From NCBI GenBank assembly GCA_041918615.1, contig JAYRVH010000010.1, forward strand, positions 1-64,000: a stretch of 64,000 nt of DNA, given 5' to 3'. Shown one piece after another: positions 43,749 through 52,613 of this stretch. The stretch comes from JAEUJM01 sp041918615. Its GTDB lineage: Bacteria > Actinomycetota > Acidimicrobiia > Acidimicrobiales > DATDAH01. A model generated the notes under the pieces. The model did not search any database and had not been told where the DNA came from. It worked only from the letters and a program-made list of their open reading frames with translations. Position numbers and translations under genes: made by a program. The stretch's first letter is position 1; the number at the start of each line of letters is the position of its first letter.

Positions 43749-45028
43749 CGCCGGGGCTCGCCGTCGAGGACCACGGGCTCCCCGAACAGGAAGGTGTGGC
43801 GGACACGGCCTGTCAGCGTGCGACCCGCGTAGGGGTTGTTCCTGCTCCGGCTGGCCGACTGCGCAGGGTCGACGGTCCAGGTCGCCTCGGGATCGATCAC
43901 GCAGAGGTTGGCGGGACGGCCCTCGGTGACCGGACCACCGTGCTCGCCCGACAGGCCGGCGATGCGGGCGGGATGCCATGACAGCAGCCCCAGGACCGTG
44001 GCCACGTCGAGGTCGAGCTCGGTGAGGGCCAGGGCGAGCGCGGTCTCGAGGCCGAGCATGCCCGGTGGGGCCTGGTCGAAGGCCTGCTCCTTGGCTTCCC
44101 GGGTGTGGGGGGCGTGGTCGGTGGCGATGGCGTCGATCGCGCCGTCGGCCAGGCCCGCCCGAACCGCCTCGACGTCGCCGAGAGGGCGCAGCGGCGGGTT
44201 GACCTTGTAGAGCGGGTCGTAGGACGCCACCTCGGCGTCGGTGAGCGTGAAGTGGTGCGTGGTCGCCTCGGCGGTGACCATGGTCCCCGCCGCCTTTGCC
44301 TGGCGCACCAGGTCGACCGAGACCGCAGTCGACAGGTGCTGGAAGTGCACCCGCATGCCGGTGAGCCGGGCCAACACGATGTCCCGGGCCACCATCAGCT
44401 CCTCGGCCTCGGCCGGAGCGCCCGGGATGCCGAGCCGACTCGACCAGGCGCCCTCGTGCATGTGCCCGCCCTGGGCGAGTGCGGCGACCTCACAGTGCTG
44501 CGCAAGGGTCACCGCCTGCGGAAGGCCCGACGCGTACTCGAGGGCACGTCGCATGAGCCCTGCGTCCTGGACCCCGTCACCGTCGTCGGTGAAGAGGCGC
44601 ACGCCCAGATCGGCCATCTCGGCCAGCGGGGCCAGCTGCGCTCCTTGTCGACCGAGCGTGATCGCCCCCGACGCGTGCACGTCACACGGCGCAGCCCGGC
44701 CCAACTCGAGCACCTCGCGCACCACCGACGCGCTGTCGATGGCCGGCTGGGTGTTCGGCATGGCCACGATCGCCGTGAACCCACCGAGGGCCGCCGCCCT
44801 CGAGCCCGTCTCGATCGTCTCGGCCTCTTCCCGGCCGGGTTGGCGCAGGTGGGAGTGCAGGTCCACGAGGCCGGGGGCGACGATGCAGCCCGATGCGTCG
44901 ATGGTGCGTGCCCCGCCCAGGTCCTGACCCACGGCGGCGATGGTGCCGTCCTCGTCGACGGCCACGTCGGCGAGGCGCTTGCCGGTCGCGTCGACGACCG
45001 TCCCGCCCTTGATGACGTAGCCGCTCAT
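43745..45028 (-). CDS. pyrC: Dihydroorotase
   Basis: Cyclises carbamoyl aspartate. Seen: 427 aa from ATG 45028 (ATGA overlap with pyrB). Metal ligands in GLVDLHSHLRQPGREEAE, then GGFTAIVAMPNTQPAID, VHFQHLSTAVSVDLVR and AIATDHAPHTREAKEQ. This is the longer amidohydrolase (class I) form that is common next to pyrB in Actinobacteria. Confidence 0.96.
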   Translation of the reverse strand: MSGYVIKGGTVVDATGKRLADVAVDEDGTIAAVGQDLGGARTIDASGCIVAPGLVDLHSHLRQPGREEAETIETGSRAAALGGFTAIVAMPNTQPAIDSASVVREVLELGRAAPCDVHASGAITLGRQGAQLAPLAEMADLGVRLFTDDGDGVQDAGLMRRALEYASGLPQAVTLAQHCEVAALAQGGHMHEGAWSSRLGIPGAPAEAEELMVARDIVLARLTGMRVHFQHLSTAVSVDLVRQAKAAGTMVTAEATTHHFTLTDAEVASYDPLYKVNPPLRPLGDVEAVRAGLADGAIDAIATDHAPHTREAKEQAFDQAPPGMLGLETALALALTELDLDVATVLGLLSWHPARIAGLSGEHGGPVTEGRPANLCVIDPEATWTVDPAQSASRSRNNPYAGRTLTGRVRHTFLFGEPVVLDGEPRR

Positions 45029-45972
45029 GCGCCCGGCCCCGATCCGCCGAGCAACAGGTCGGTGCCCGAGCCCAGCAGGAGGAACAACACCGCCATCCGA
45101 ACCGCCACCCCGTTGCGCACCTGGTTGACGATCACCGAGCGGGGCAGTTCGGCGACGTCGGCCGCGATCTCGACTCCCCGGTTCATGGGCCCGGGGTGCA
45201 TCACGATGGCGGCGGCGTCGAGCAGGTCGACGCGCCGCAGGGTGAGCCCGTAGCGCGCCGTGTACTCGCGCAGCGAGGGCACCAGGGGCTCCCGCATCCG
45301 CTCGTGCTGCATGCGCAGCAGATAGACGATGTCGACCTTGGGCAACACGGCGTCGAGGTCGTGCGAGACGGCCACGGGCCACCCGTCCAGACTGGCCGGC
45401 AGCAAGGTGGGGGGCGCTACCAGGGTCACGTCGGCGCCGAGGGCGGTGAAGGCCAACACGTCGGAGCGGGCCACCCGGGAGTGCTTGATGTCGCCGACGA
45501 TGGCGATGCGGAGCCCCTCGAGCGACCCGAGCCGCTGGCGGATGGTGTAGCAGTCGAGGAGCGCCTGGGTGGGGTGCTCGTGCCAGCCGTCACCGGCATT
45601 GATGACGCTGGCATCAGACCACTGGGCCACCTGCCAGGGCGCACCGGCCGATCCGTGACGGACCACGATGGCGTCCACGCCCATCGCCTCGATGGTCTGC
45701 ACGGTGTCTCGCAGCGACTCGCCCTTCTTCACCGACGACGACGAGACCGTGAAGTTCATCACGTCGGCCGAGAGCCGCTTCGCGGCCGTCTCGAACGACA
45801 GCCTGGTGCGGGTGGACTCCTCGTAGAAGAGCCAGGCGACCGTCTTGCCACGCAACGCCGGGACCTTCGGTATCGCCCGCTCGCTCACCTCGACGAACGA
45901 GTCGGTGAGACGCATGACCTCGTCGATGCCGGCCGCCCCGAGATCGTCGACCGAGAGGAGGTGGCGGCTCAC
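45025..45972 (-). CDS. pyrB: Aspartate carbamoyltransferase catalytic subunit
   Basis: Committed step of pyrimidine synthesis. Seen: 315 aa; carbamoyl-phosphate motif EESTRTRLSFETAAKRL (about 52-68), HPTQALLDCYTI, and MHPGPMNRGVEI near the C-terminus. No pyrI is present. Overlaps pyrR and pyrC by four bases each. Confidence 0.97.
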   Translation of the reverse strand: MSRHLLSVDDLGAAGIDEVMRLTDSFVEVSERAIPKVPALRGKTVAWLFYEESTRTRLSFETAAKRLSADVMNFTVSSSSVKKGESLRDTVQTIEAMGVDAIVVRHGSAGAPWQVAQWSDASVINAGDGWHEHPTQALLDCYTIRQRLGSLEGLRIAIVGDIKHSRVARSDVLAFTALGADVTLVAPPTLLPASLDGWPVAVSHDLDAVLPKVDIVYLLRMQHERMREPLVPSLREYTARYGLTLRRVDLLDAAAIVMHPGPMNRGVEIAADVAELPRSVIVNQVRNGVAVRMAVLFLLLGSGTDLLLGGSGPGA

Positions 45973-46481
45973 TTGCGCATCTCGCCGAGGTCGACGCCGT
46001 CGGGGGTGACGTCGACCACCTCGTCACGTCGTGTGGGCAGGTTCTTCCCCACGTAGTCGGGCCGGATCGGCAGCTCGCGGTGGCCGCGGTCGATCATCAC
46101 CGCCAACTGGATCGCCCGCGGTCGACCGAAGTCGGTGAGCGCGTCCAGCGCGGCGCGGATCGTGCGGCCGGTGAACAGCACGTCGTCGACGAGCACCACG
46201 TACTTGGCGGTGATGTCGAACGGGATGTCGGTGACCGCCTCGGGCAGCACCGGGCGGAGCCCGATGTCGTCGCGGTAGAACGCCACGTCGAGCGTGCCCA
46301 CCGGGATGGGCGGGGCGTCCGGCTCGTCGCCCACCTCGTGCAGAGCACGGGCCAACGACTCGGCCAGGGTCACGCCACCGGTCTGCAGGCCGACGACGAC
46401 GGTGTCGTGGACCCCCTGGTTGCGCTCGATCACCTCGTGCGCCATGCGCCACAGCGCCCGGCGGATGTCGTCGGCCTCCAT
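45969..46481 (-). CDS. pyrR: PyrR bifunctional regulator / uracil phosphoribosyltransferase
   Basis: RNA-binding attenuation protein of the pyr operon, often with UPRTase activity. Seen: 170 aa from ATG 46481; the frame is open to 46547 but that would place the leader terminator inside the gene. EADDIRRALWRMAHEVIERN start, VGLQTGGVTLAESLARAL, PRPP loop VVLVDDVLFTGRTIRAALDAL and MIDRGHRELPIRPDYVGKNLPT, the RNA-binding block. First gene of the pyr operon. Confidence 0.93.
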   Translation of the reverse strand: MEADDIRRALWRMAHEVIERNQGVHDTVVVGLQTGGVTLAESLARALHEVGDEPDAPPIPVGTLDVAFYRDDIGLRPVLPEAVTDIPFDITAKYVVLVDDVLFTGRTIRAALDALTDFGRPRAIQLAVMIDRGHRELPIRPDYVGKNLPTRRDEVVDVTPDGVDLGEMRK

Positions 46482-46494
46482 GACCCGTGACCGG

Positions 46495-46570
46495 GCAACG
46501 AAAACGCCCCCGTAAGGGGGCGTTATGCGGCGTTCTCGCTCAGCCAACCGGCATCCTCTCTGTCCGTCCG
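46495..46570 (-). ncRNA. pyr operon leader: PyrR-binding loop and intrinsic terminator
   Basis: Minus strand: GACAGAGAGGATGCCGG (about 46549-46567) carries the CAGAGAGG core of PyrR-binding loops. Twenty-five bases later AACGCCCCC-TTAC-GGGGGCGTT (46503-46524) forms a 9-base stem followed by TTTTCGTT, a textbook intrinsic terminator. Known: UMP-bound PyrR favours the terminator form. Confidence 0.8.
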
Positions 46571-46604
46571 GGCCTCACGGGACCCGCTTCACGGTCAGGA
46601 GCGG

Positions 46605-46632
46605 ACCTTAGCAGCCCCTCGGGCCGAGGCAA
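46605..46632 (-). promoter_or_regulatory. Candidate pyr operon promoter
   Basis: TTGCCT (46627-46632), 16-base spacer, TAAGGT (46605-46610) on the minus strand; transcription would begin near 46598 and give a leader of about 115 bases containing the attenuator. Confidence 0.55.
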
Positions 46633-46671
46633 TCCAGTCCCCCGGCCGGTGCCCCCGCCGATGCCCCCGGC

Positions 46672-47697
46672 CTAGGTTGCGGTCCAGCGGGAGGGATCGA
46701 CGGCGTCGTGCTCGTAGCCGGCACGGCGCAGCACCACCTGCGAGGCGCGGTTGCCCGGGTCGACCGTGGCGATCACGGTGTTCAGGCCGTATCGGTTGAG
46801 CGCGCTCGCCGTGAGCAGTCGCACGGCGCGGGTGGCCAGGCCCCTGCCACGCTGGCCGGAGACGATCCAGTAGCCGATACGGGCCGAGCGGTCGTCGTCG
46901 TCGAAGGACGACAGCCCGACCTCGCCCAGGACCTCGGGCCGGGGCCCGATCGAGGACACCACCAGGTCGAGCGCCAGGCGGCGTGATCGGAGCGACGGCG
47001 TCGCCGCGATCCATCGCTTGGCGTCGACCAACGAGCGGCGTGCCGGCGGTGCGCTCCAGCGCGCCACGGCCGGGTCGGCCCAGGCAGCCACCAGCGCAGG
47101 TGCGTCCTGGGCCTGCCAGGGACGGAGGGTGATCACGCCGTCGCCCAGCGGCGGCTGGGGCAGGGCCAGAGGCGGACCGCCCGGCACGACGGGCGCCGGT
47201 TCGGCCGGCACGGCCGCGGCCACTCCGGGCGTCGCCGCGGCCTCGGGCTCCGTGTCCGGCTCGACCACGTCGTCGGTCGGACGCTTGTGGCTGCCCGCTT
47301 CCCCACGGGTCTCGGTGGCGATGCGGGCGAGCAGGCCGTTGACGAAACGCCCCGACTCGTCGGTGGAGTACTGCGAGGCGAGCTCGACGGCTTCGGAGAC
47401 GACGGCGGCGGTGGGTACGTCCGGCTCGGCGAGCAACTCGTAGACGGCCAGGCGCAGCAGGGCCCGGTCGACCGCGGGCATGCGCTCGAGCTTCCAACCC
47501 CGCGAGTAGCGGCTGAGCAGCGCATCGATCTCGGTGGCGTTGTCCTGCACGCCCCGAACGAGGCGGGCGGCGTAGGGGTCGGGCTCGACGGGAAGGCCGG
47601 CCACGACGACTGCCGGCGGCTCGTCCTTGGCCTCCGCCTCGTAGAGCAGGCCGAGGGCGCGCTCGCGTGCCTCTCGTCGGCTGCCGAAGGCGGACAT
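46672..47697 (-). CDS. nusB: NusB antitermination protein fused to a GNAT acetyltransferase
   Basis: Seen: 341 aa. Residues 1-132 are a complete NusB (SRREARERALGLLYEAEAK start, LERMPAVDRALLRLAVYELL, STDESGRFVNGLLARIA end). A Pro/Ala linker (about 133-183) leads to a GNAT domain, residues about 185-341: GVITLRPWQAQDAPALVAAWADP, ARIGYWIVSGQRGRGLATRAVRLL (acetyl-CoA motif QRGRGLA) and NRASQVVLRRAGYE. Known: NusB binds boxA RNA with NusE; GNATs of the RimJ/RimL style acetylate protein N-termini. The fusion is continuous with no stop or shift visible. Downstream of efp, the usual place for nusB. Confidence 0.92.
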   Translation of the reverse strand: MSAFGSRREARERALGLLYEAEAKDEPPAVVVAGLPVEPDPYAARLVRGVQDNATEIDALLSRYSRGWKLERMPAVDRALLRLAVYELLAEPDVPTAAVVSEAVELASQYSTDESGRFVNGLLARIATETRGEAGSHKRPTDDVVEPDTEPEAAATPGVAAAVPAEPAPVVPGGPPLALPQPPLGDGVITLRPWQAQDAPALVAAWADPAVARWSAPPARRSLVDAKRWIAATPSLRSRRLALDLVVSSIGPRPEVLGEVGLSSFDDDDRSARIGYWIVSGQRGRGLATRAVRLLTASALNRYGLNTVIATVDPGNRASQVVLRRAGYEHDAVDPSRWTAT

Positions 47698-47710
47698 GAC
47701 GACCTCGCCG

Positions 47711-48274
47711 TCAGGCGCGGCTGAGGTACTCGCCGGTGCGGGTGTCGACCTTCACCCGGTCACCCGGGCCGACGAAGAGGGGCACCTGCACGATCAGGCC
47801 CGTCTCGAGGGTGGCGGGCTTGCGAGCGCCGGACACCCGGTCGCCCTGCATGCCGGGCTCGGTCTCGGCGATGGCCAACTCGACCGCCGAGGGCAGGTCG
47901 ACGCCCACGATCTCGGCGTCGTACATCTGGAGCACCGCGGCGTTGCCCTCGATGAGGTAGTTGGCCGAGTCGCCCAGTGCCGCGGGCCCGACATTGAGCT
48001 GGTCGTAGGACGCGTTGTCCATGAAGACGTAGTCGTCGCCATCTCGGTAGAGGAACTGCATCTCACGCTTGTCGATCACCGCGCGCTCCACCTTCTCGCC
48101 GGCGCGGAACGTTCGCTCGACCACCGCACCGTTGCGCACGTTCTTCAAGGTGGTGCGGACGAAGGCACCACCCTTGCCCGGTTTCACGTGCTGGAAGTCG
48201 ACCACCTGGAACAGGCCGTCGTCGAGGTTGAGGCTCATCCCGTTCTTGAGGTCGTTGGTCGTGATCATCGCCAT
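47711..48274 (-). CDS. efp: Elongation factor P
   Basis: Relieves ribosome stalling at polyproline. Seen: 187 aa from ATG 48274 (MAMITTNDLKNGMSL); HVKPGKGGAFVRTTLKN carries the loop lysine that contacts the P-site tRNA; three beta-barrel domains complete to the C-terminal DRVKVDTRTGEYLSRA. Relevant here because the DUF4388 protein in this window has an eleven-proline run. 14 bases upstream of nusB. Confidence 0.97.
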   Translation of the reverse strand: MAMITTNDLKNGMSLNLDDGLFQVVDFQHVKPGKGGAFVRTTLKNVRNGAVVERTFRAGEKVERAVIDKREMQFLYRDGDDYVFMDNASYDQLNVGPAALGDSANYLIEGNAAVLQMYDAEIVGVDLPSAVELAIAETEPGMQGDRVSGARKPATLETGLIVQVPLFVGPGDRVKVDTRTGEYLSRA

Positions 48275-48311
48275 TGGTTCGGTCCTTGGTTGTGCGGCGG
48301 GCGGGTGACGC

Positions 48312-49397
48312 TCAGTCGGCCGACAGGGGCCGCTTGGGCGCGAGGGTGAGCGTCCGGCAACCCTCCTCGGTGACCACGACGGTGTCCTCGACCCGCACCC
48401 CGCCGTGGTCGGGCAGGTAGACGCCGGGCTCGACGGTGACGACGTGACCAGGGGCGAGGGTAGCAGTGGCGGTGGCCGACACCCGTGGGCCCTCGTGGAT
48501 CTCGAGGCCGACCCCGTGGCCGGTGCCGTGGACGAAGGCATCGGCCCAACCGGCGGCGTCGATCACCAAGCGGCACGCGGCGTCCACCGACGCGGTCGCC
48601 ACGCCGGCCCGGACGGCATCGACGCCGGCCTGTTGGCTCTCGGCCACCACCTCGAGCATTCGGCGCTGGGTGGTCGACGGTGCACCCACCATGAGCGTGC
48701 GTGTCATGTCCGAGCAGTACCCGTCGACCAGTGCCCCGAAGTCGATGACCACGAGGTCACCGTCGCGCACGCGCCGCGTGCCCGGGCGGTGGTGGGGCCT
48801 GGCGCCGTTGGGCCCCGACGCCACGATGGTCTCGAACGACGTCCCCTCCGCTCCCAGCCGACGGATCGCGGTGTCGAGGGCCAGGCCGAACTCCTGCTCG
48901 GTGGGACCTTCCGCCAGGAGCGGGGTGACCTCGGCGAGGGCGGCGTCGGCGATGTGGGCGGCCGACTCGATCCGGTGGATCTCACCGGCGTCCTTGACGA
49001 GTCGCAGGTCCTCCACGAGGCCTTCGGTGGGGACGAGGTCGACGCCGGGGAACCAGTCGGCCGCGTATCGACGCTGCTGGGCCCACGTGACCGCAGCCGC
49101 TTCGAGGCCGAGCCGGGCCAGCCCTTCGGCTGCGTCCGACAGGACCTCGCGCTGGCCGACCCCGGTGATCTCGATGCGGGCCTCCACACCCGACGCCGTG
49201 AGCTGGTCGGCGGCCTGTGTGCCGTAGCGGCCGTCCGACACGAACAGGAGGTCGTCCCCCCGCACGAGCAGCAGCGCGGCCGAGCCGGTGAAGCCGGTGA
49301 GGTAGCGGATGTTGACGAGGCTGGTGACGAGCAGGCCGTCGCAGCCCAGCTCGTCGACGGCGTGACGCAGCCGCGGCAGACGGCCGGCGACGTCCAT
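48312..49397 (-). CDS. pepP: Xaa-Pro aminopeptidase / dipeptidase
   Basis: Metallopeptidase of the M24B pita-bread fold. Seen: 361 aa from ATG 49397; N-terminal creatinase domain (MDVAGRLPRLRHAVDELGCDGLLVTSLVNIRYLTGFTGS) and catalytic domain with metal ligands in VVIDFGALVDGYCSDMTRTL, GTGHGVGLEIHEGP and VTVEPGVYLPDHGGVRVEDTV. Its position between aroQ and efp is conserved across Actinobacteria and Firmicutes. Aminopeptidase versus dipeptidase activity cannot be told. Confidence 0.93.
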   Translation of the reverse strand: MDVAGRLPRLRHAVDELGCDGLLVTSLVNIRYLTGFTGSAALLLVRGDDLLFVSDGRYGTQAADQLTASGVEARIEITGVGQREVLSDAAEGLARLGLEAAAVTWAQQRRYAADWFPGVDLVPTEGLVEDLRLVKDAGEIHRIESAAHIADAALAEVTPLLAEGPTEQEFGLALDTAIRRLGAEGTSFETIVASGPNGARPHHRPGTRRVRDGDLVVIDFGALVDGYCSDMTRTLMVGAPSTTQRRMLEVVAESQQAGVDAVRAGVATASVDAACRLVIDAAGWADAFVHGTGHGVGLEIHEGPRVSATATATLAPGHVVTVEPGVYLPDHGGVRVEDTVVVTEEGCRTLTLAPKRPLSAD

Positions 49398-49437
49398 CGG
49401 CGTGCGGTCGGGCGGTGGCGCCGGCTGGAGCACCGCG

Positions 49438-49902
49438 TCAGGCACGGTCGGGCGCGAGCAGCGCAGCGACGGCGTCGACCGCCAACCGGTAACCGTGGCC
49501 GCCGAACCCCATGATCGTCCCGGTCGCCACGGGCGCCACGACCGACGTGTGTCGCCACGCTTCCCGGGCGTTGGGGTTGGAGAGGTGCAACTCGACGACC
49601 GGCCCCTCGAACGCCCCGAGGGCGTCGTGCAGTGACCAGCCGTAGTGCGTGAGCGCCCCGGCGTTGACGACGATCGCGGCCACCCGGCCACGGCCGGCGT
49701 GCACGGCGTCGACGAGGGGGCCCTCGGCGTTCGACTGGACGTGCTCGAGGGCCAGGCCGTGGCTCTCGGCCCGGGCGAGGGCGGCGGCCACGTGGTCGTC
49801 GAGTGTGGCCGTCCCGTAGATGGCGGGCTCACGTTCGCCCAGCAGGTTCAGGTTGGGGCCCGAGAGCAGCAGGACGATCGGTTGCCCCGGTGCCGCGTCC
49901 AT
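49438..49902 (-). CDS. aroQ: 3-dehydroquinate dehydratase, type II
   Basis: Third step of the shikimate route. Seen: 154 aa from ATG 49902 (TGATG overlap with aroB); an in-frame GTG at 49911 is possible. LSGPNLNLLGEREPAIYGTATLD with catalytic Arg/Tyr, VNAGALTHYGWSLHDAL, VELHLSNPNAREAWRHTSVV with the catalytic His region. Normal length. Confidence 0.95.
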   Translation of the reverse strand: MDAAPGQPIVLLLSGPNLNLLGEREPAIYGTATLDDHVAAALARAESHGLALEHVQSNAEGPLVDAVHAGRGRVAAIVVNAGALTHYGWSLHDALGAFEGPVVELHLSNPNAREAWRHTSVVAPVATGTIMGFGGHGYRLAVDAVAALLAPDRA

Positions 49903-50903
49903 CACGTCCACGCTCCCAGGGTCGCCCGCACGTCGTCGTCGCTCACTCCGGCGACGATCTCGACACCTGCCGGGCCGTCGAGCGCGAAGGTGAGCCCGTC
50001 GATCGCCTTCTTGTCACGCTTCATGAGGCCCACCAGCTCGTCGATGTCGTGACCGGCGTCCAGGTGACCCGGGAGCCCGTAGGCGGCCACGACCGCCGCG
50101 TGCTCGGCGACGCGCTCGTCGTCGATGCGCTCGAGGCGCTGCGCCAGACGGGCGGCGAAGACGAGCCCGATCGCCACCGCCTCACCGTGGCGGAGGTCGT
50201 AGCGGCCGGCTGTCTCGAGCGCATGGGCGAGGGTGTGGCCGTAGTTCAAGAGGGCACGGCGCCCGCCCTCACGCTCGTCCTCGGCCACGATCCGCGCCTT
50301 GATCTCGACGCACCTCGCCACCCGCTGGGCGAGCGGGAGGCCACCGAGGTCCTCGCCGGTGAGGAAGTGGTACTTGGCCATCTCGCCGAGGCCACTGGCG
50401 TACTCGCGTGGCGGAAGGGTGTCGAGCACGTCGGTGTCGCACAGCACCGCGGCCGGCTGCCAGAACGCGCCGACCAGGTTCTTGCCCTCCGGGAGGTTCA
50501 CGCCCGTCTTGCCGCCGATGGCGGCGTCGACCTGGCCGAGCAGCGTGGTGGGCACGTGCACCACCGCCACACCCCGGTGGTACATCGACGCGGCGAACCC
50601 CGCCGTGTCGGTCACCACCCCGCCACCCACGGCGACGACCACGTCTTGTCGTGTCAGCCCCCACTGGGCGAACTGCCGGCAGAGGTGCTCCACCGTGTCG
50701 AGGCACTTGGCCCCCTCGCCCTCGTCGATGAGGAACGTGCGATGCTCGATGCCGGGGTCGACGGTCACCCCGATCGATGCCTGGGTGACGATCGCGGCCC
50801 GGTGGGCCCCCGCCGGCACCACCCCGTCGAGCCGGTGCCGTGCGCCCGGGCCGACCAGCACGTCGTAGCGGTTGGCGCCCAACTCGACCGGGACGGTGGT
50901 CAT
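49902..50903 (-). CDS. aroB: 3-dehydroquinate synthase
   Basis: NAD- and metal-dependent cyclisation of DAHP. Seen: 333 aa from ATG 50903 (MTTVPVELGANRYDVLVG); an in-frame upstream start at 50939 is less likely. VAVGGGVVTDTAGFAASMYHRG, PTTLLGQVDAAIGGKTGVN and metal ligands in KARIVAEDEREGGRRALLNYGHTLAHALE. Between aroK and aroQ. Confidence 0.96.
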   Translation of the reverse strand: MTTVPVELGANRYDVLVGPGARHRLDGVVPAGAHRAAIVTQASIGVTVDPGIEHRTFLIDEGEGAKCLDTVEHLCRQFAQWGLTRQDVVVAVGGGVVTDTAGFAASMYHRGVAVVHVPTTLLGQVDAAIGGKTGVNLPEGKNLVGAFWQPAAVLCDTDVLDTLPPREYASGLGEMAKYHFLTGEDLGGLPLAQRVARCVEIKARIVAEDEREGGRRALLNYGHTLAHALETAGRYDLRHGEAVAIGLVFAARLAQRLERIDDERVAEHAAVVAAYGLPGHLDAGHDIDELVGLMKRDKKAIDGLTFALDGPAGVEIVAGVSDDDVRATLGAWT

Positions 50904-50914
50904 ACCGTGCCCGC

Positions 50915-51421
50915 TCACCGGCAGGCCGCCAGCACGCACTCGGCCACCTGCTCGCCGGTGAGGTCGTCGACGACCACCACCGCGTCGGCCAACCGCTCGT
51001 AGAAGGCTGTCCGCTCGGCCGAGAGACGCCGCAGCACGGGCTCGGCCCCGTCGGCGAGGAGCGGGCGACCGTCGCCCGTGCGCACGCGACCGATCAGGGT
51101 GTCGACCGTGGCCGAAAGCCAGACCACGGTGCCGGCCTCGGCGAGCCGCTCGCGGTTGGCGGGGTCGAGCACCGCGCCACCGCCGGTCGCGATGACGGCA
51201 GGCGTGGTCGATGACGTCGCCTTGGCGACCGCTGCCGACTCGTGGCGTCGAAAACCGGCCTCACCTTCCGCGGCGAAGATCTCGGCGATCGGGTGGCCGG
51301 TGTCGGCCTCGACCAGGTTGTCGGTGTCGACGAACGGACGGTCGAGGGCCTCGGCGACCCGTCGACCGACCAGGGTCTTGCCCGAGCCCATCATCCCCAC
51401 GAGCACCACGTGGTCACCCAC
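50915..51421 (-). CDS. aroK: Shikimate kinase
   Basis: Phosphorylates shikimate. Seen: 168 aa; P-loop VLVGMMGSGKTLVGRRVAEALDRPFVDTD (residues 6-34), shikimate Arg in FRRHES, VIATGGGAVLDPANRE, and lid TGDGRPLL. Overlaps aroC by 8 bases. Confidence 0.96.
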   Translation of the reverse strand: MGDHVVLVGMMGSGKTLVGRRVAEALDRPFVDTDNLVEADTGHPIAEIFAAEGEAGFRRHESAAVAKATSSTTPAVIATGGGAVLDPANRERLAEAGTVVWLSATVDTLIGRVRTGDGRPLLADGAEPVLRRLSAERTAFYERLADAVVVVDDLTGEQVAECVLAACR

Positions 51422-52595
51422 CGCCGGGGCCGTGGGCGCCGTCGACCGACTGAAGGAAGGCGGTGGCGTTGCGGACCAGCTCGACCACCGAGTCGCCCCC
51501 GAACTTGCGGGTGACCTCGTCGGCGAGCACCAGCGCCGTCATCGTCTCGGCGACCACGCCCATCGCGGGAACAGCGGTGACGTCGGTGCGCTCCTTGAAC
51601 GACACGGTCTCTTCCTTGGTGACGGTGTCGACCGTCTTCAGGGTCGGTCGATTCAGCGTGGCGAGGGGCTTCATGGCCACGCGTGCCGCGACCAGCTCAC
51701 CGGTGGAGATGCCCCCCTCGACGCCCCCGGCGTGGGTGGACTCGCGTCGGTAGGCGCGGTCGGCGACATCCCAGCCGATGGCATCGTGGGCCTGGCTCCC
51801 GCGGCGGCCCGCGACCTCGAAGCCGTCACCGATCTCCACCCCCTTCACCGCCTGGATGCTCATGAGGGCCTGGGCCAGCAGCGCGTCGAGCTTGCGGTCC
51901 CAGTGCACGTGGCTCCCGAGGCCGACGGGCACCCCGTAGGCCAGCACTTCGACGACCCCGCCGAGTGAGTCGCCGTCTCTGGCCGCGGCCTTGATCTCGT
52001 CGATCATCGCCGTCTCGGCGGCTGTGTCGAAGCAGCGCACGGGCGAGGCGTCGATCCGGTCGAGGTCTGCGGGTGAGGGCCGCTCGGACGACTTCGAGGT
52101 GACCGGCCCCAGGGCCACCACGTGCGACAGGATCGAGATCCCCAGCTCGGCCAGCAGGGCCTTGGCCACGGCGCCGGCCGCGACCCGCGCCGCGGTCTCG
52201 CGTGCCGACGCCCGCTCGAGCACGTTGCGGGCGTCCGTGAAGCCGTACTTCTGCATGCCGGCCAGGTCGGCATGCCCGGGCCGCGGCTGGGTGAGCGGCG
52301 ACGCCGTCTCGCCGGGAGCGGGCGACATCTCCTCTTCCCACTTGCGCTCCCACTCGGTGTTGCCGATCTCGATGGCCACCGGTGACCCGAGCGTGCGACC
52401 GTGGCGGATGCCGCCGAGCAGTCGCAACTCGTCCTGCTCGAAGCGCATGCGGGGCCCGCGGCCGTAGCCGAGACGCCGTCGTCCCAGCTCGGCCCGAACC
52501 TGCTCGGCCGTCACCACCAGGCCCGCGGGGAGGCCTTCGATGACGACGACGAGCGCCTGTCCGTGCGACTCTCCGGCGGTGAGGTAGCGCAGCAT
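51414..52595 (-). CDS. aroC: Chorismate synthase
   Basis: FMN-dependent last step to chorismate. Seen: 393 aa from ATG 52595 (MLRYLTAGESHGQAL); GTG codons at 52598 and 52601 are alternatives. Signature 1 GESHGQALVVVIEGLPAGL, signature 2 ERASARETAARVAAGAVAKALL and signature 3 RPTLKTVDTVTKEE are present, with GRRGSQAHDAIGWD. First gene of the aroC-K-B-Q block, directly after the acyl-CoA dehydrogenase. Confidence 0.97.
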   Translation of the reverse strand: MLRYLTAGESHGQALVVVIEGLPAGLVVTAEQVRAELGRRRLGYGRGPRMRFEQDELRLLGGIRHGRTLGSPVAIEIGNTEWERKWEEEMSPAPGETASPLTQPRPGHADLAGMQKYGFTDARNVLERASARETAARVAAGAVAKALLAELGISILSHVVALGPVTSKSSERPSPADLDRIDASPVRCFDTAAETAMIDEIKAAARDGDSLGGVVEVLAYGVPVGLGSHVHWDRKLDALLAQALMSIQAVKGVEIGDGFEVAGRRGSQAHDAIGWDVADRAYRRESTHAGGVEGGISTGELVAARVAMKPLATLNRPTLKTVDTVTKEETVSFKERTDVTAVPAMGVVAETMTALVLADEVTRKFGGDSVVELVRNATAFLQSVDGAHGPGGG

Positions 52596-52613
52596 CACCA
52601 CCGAGGGTAACGG

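Noticed and set aside
46481..46547. Upstream TTG start for pyrR
   Set aside because: Would place the intrinsic terminator and its stem inside the coding region.
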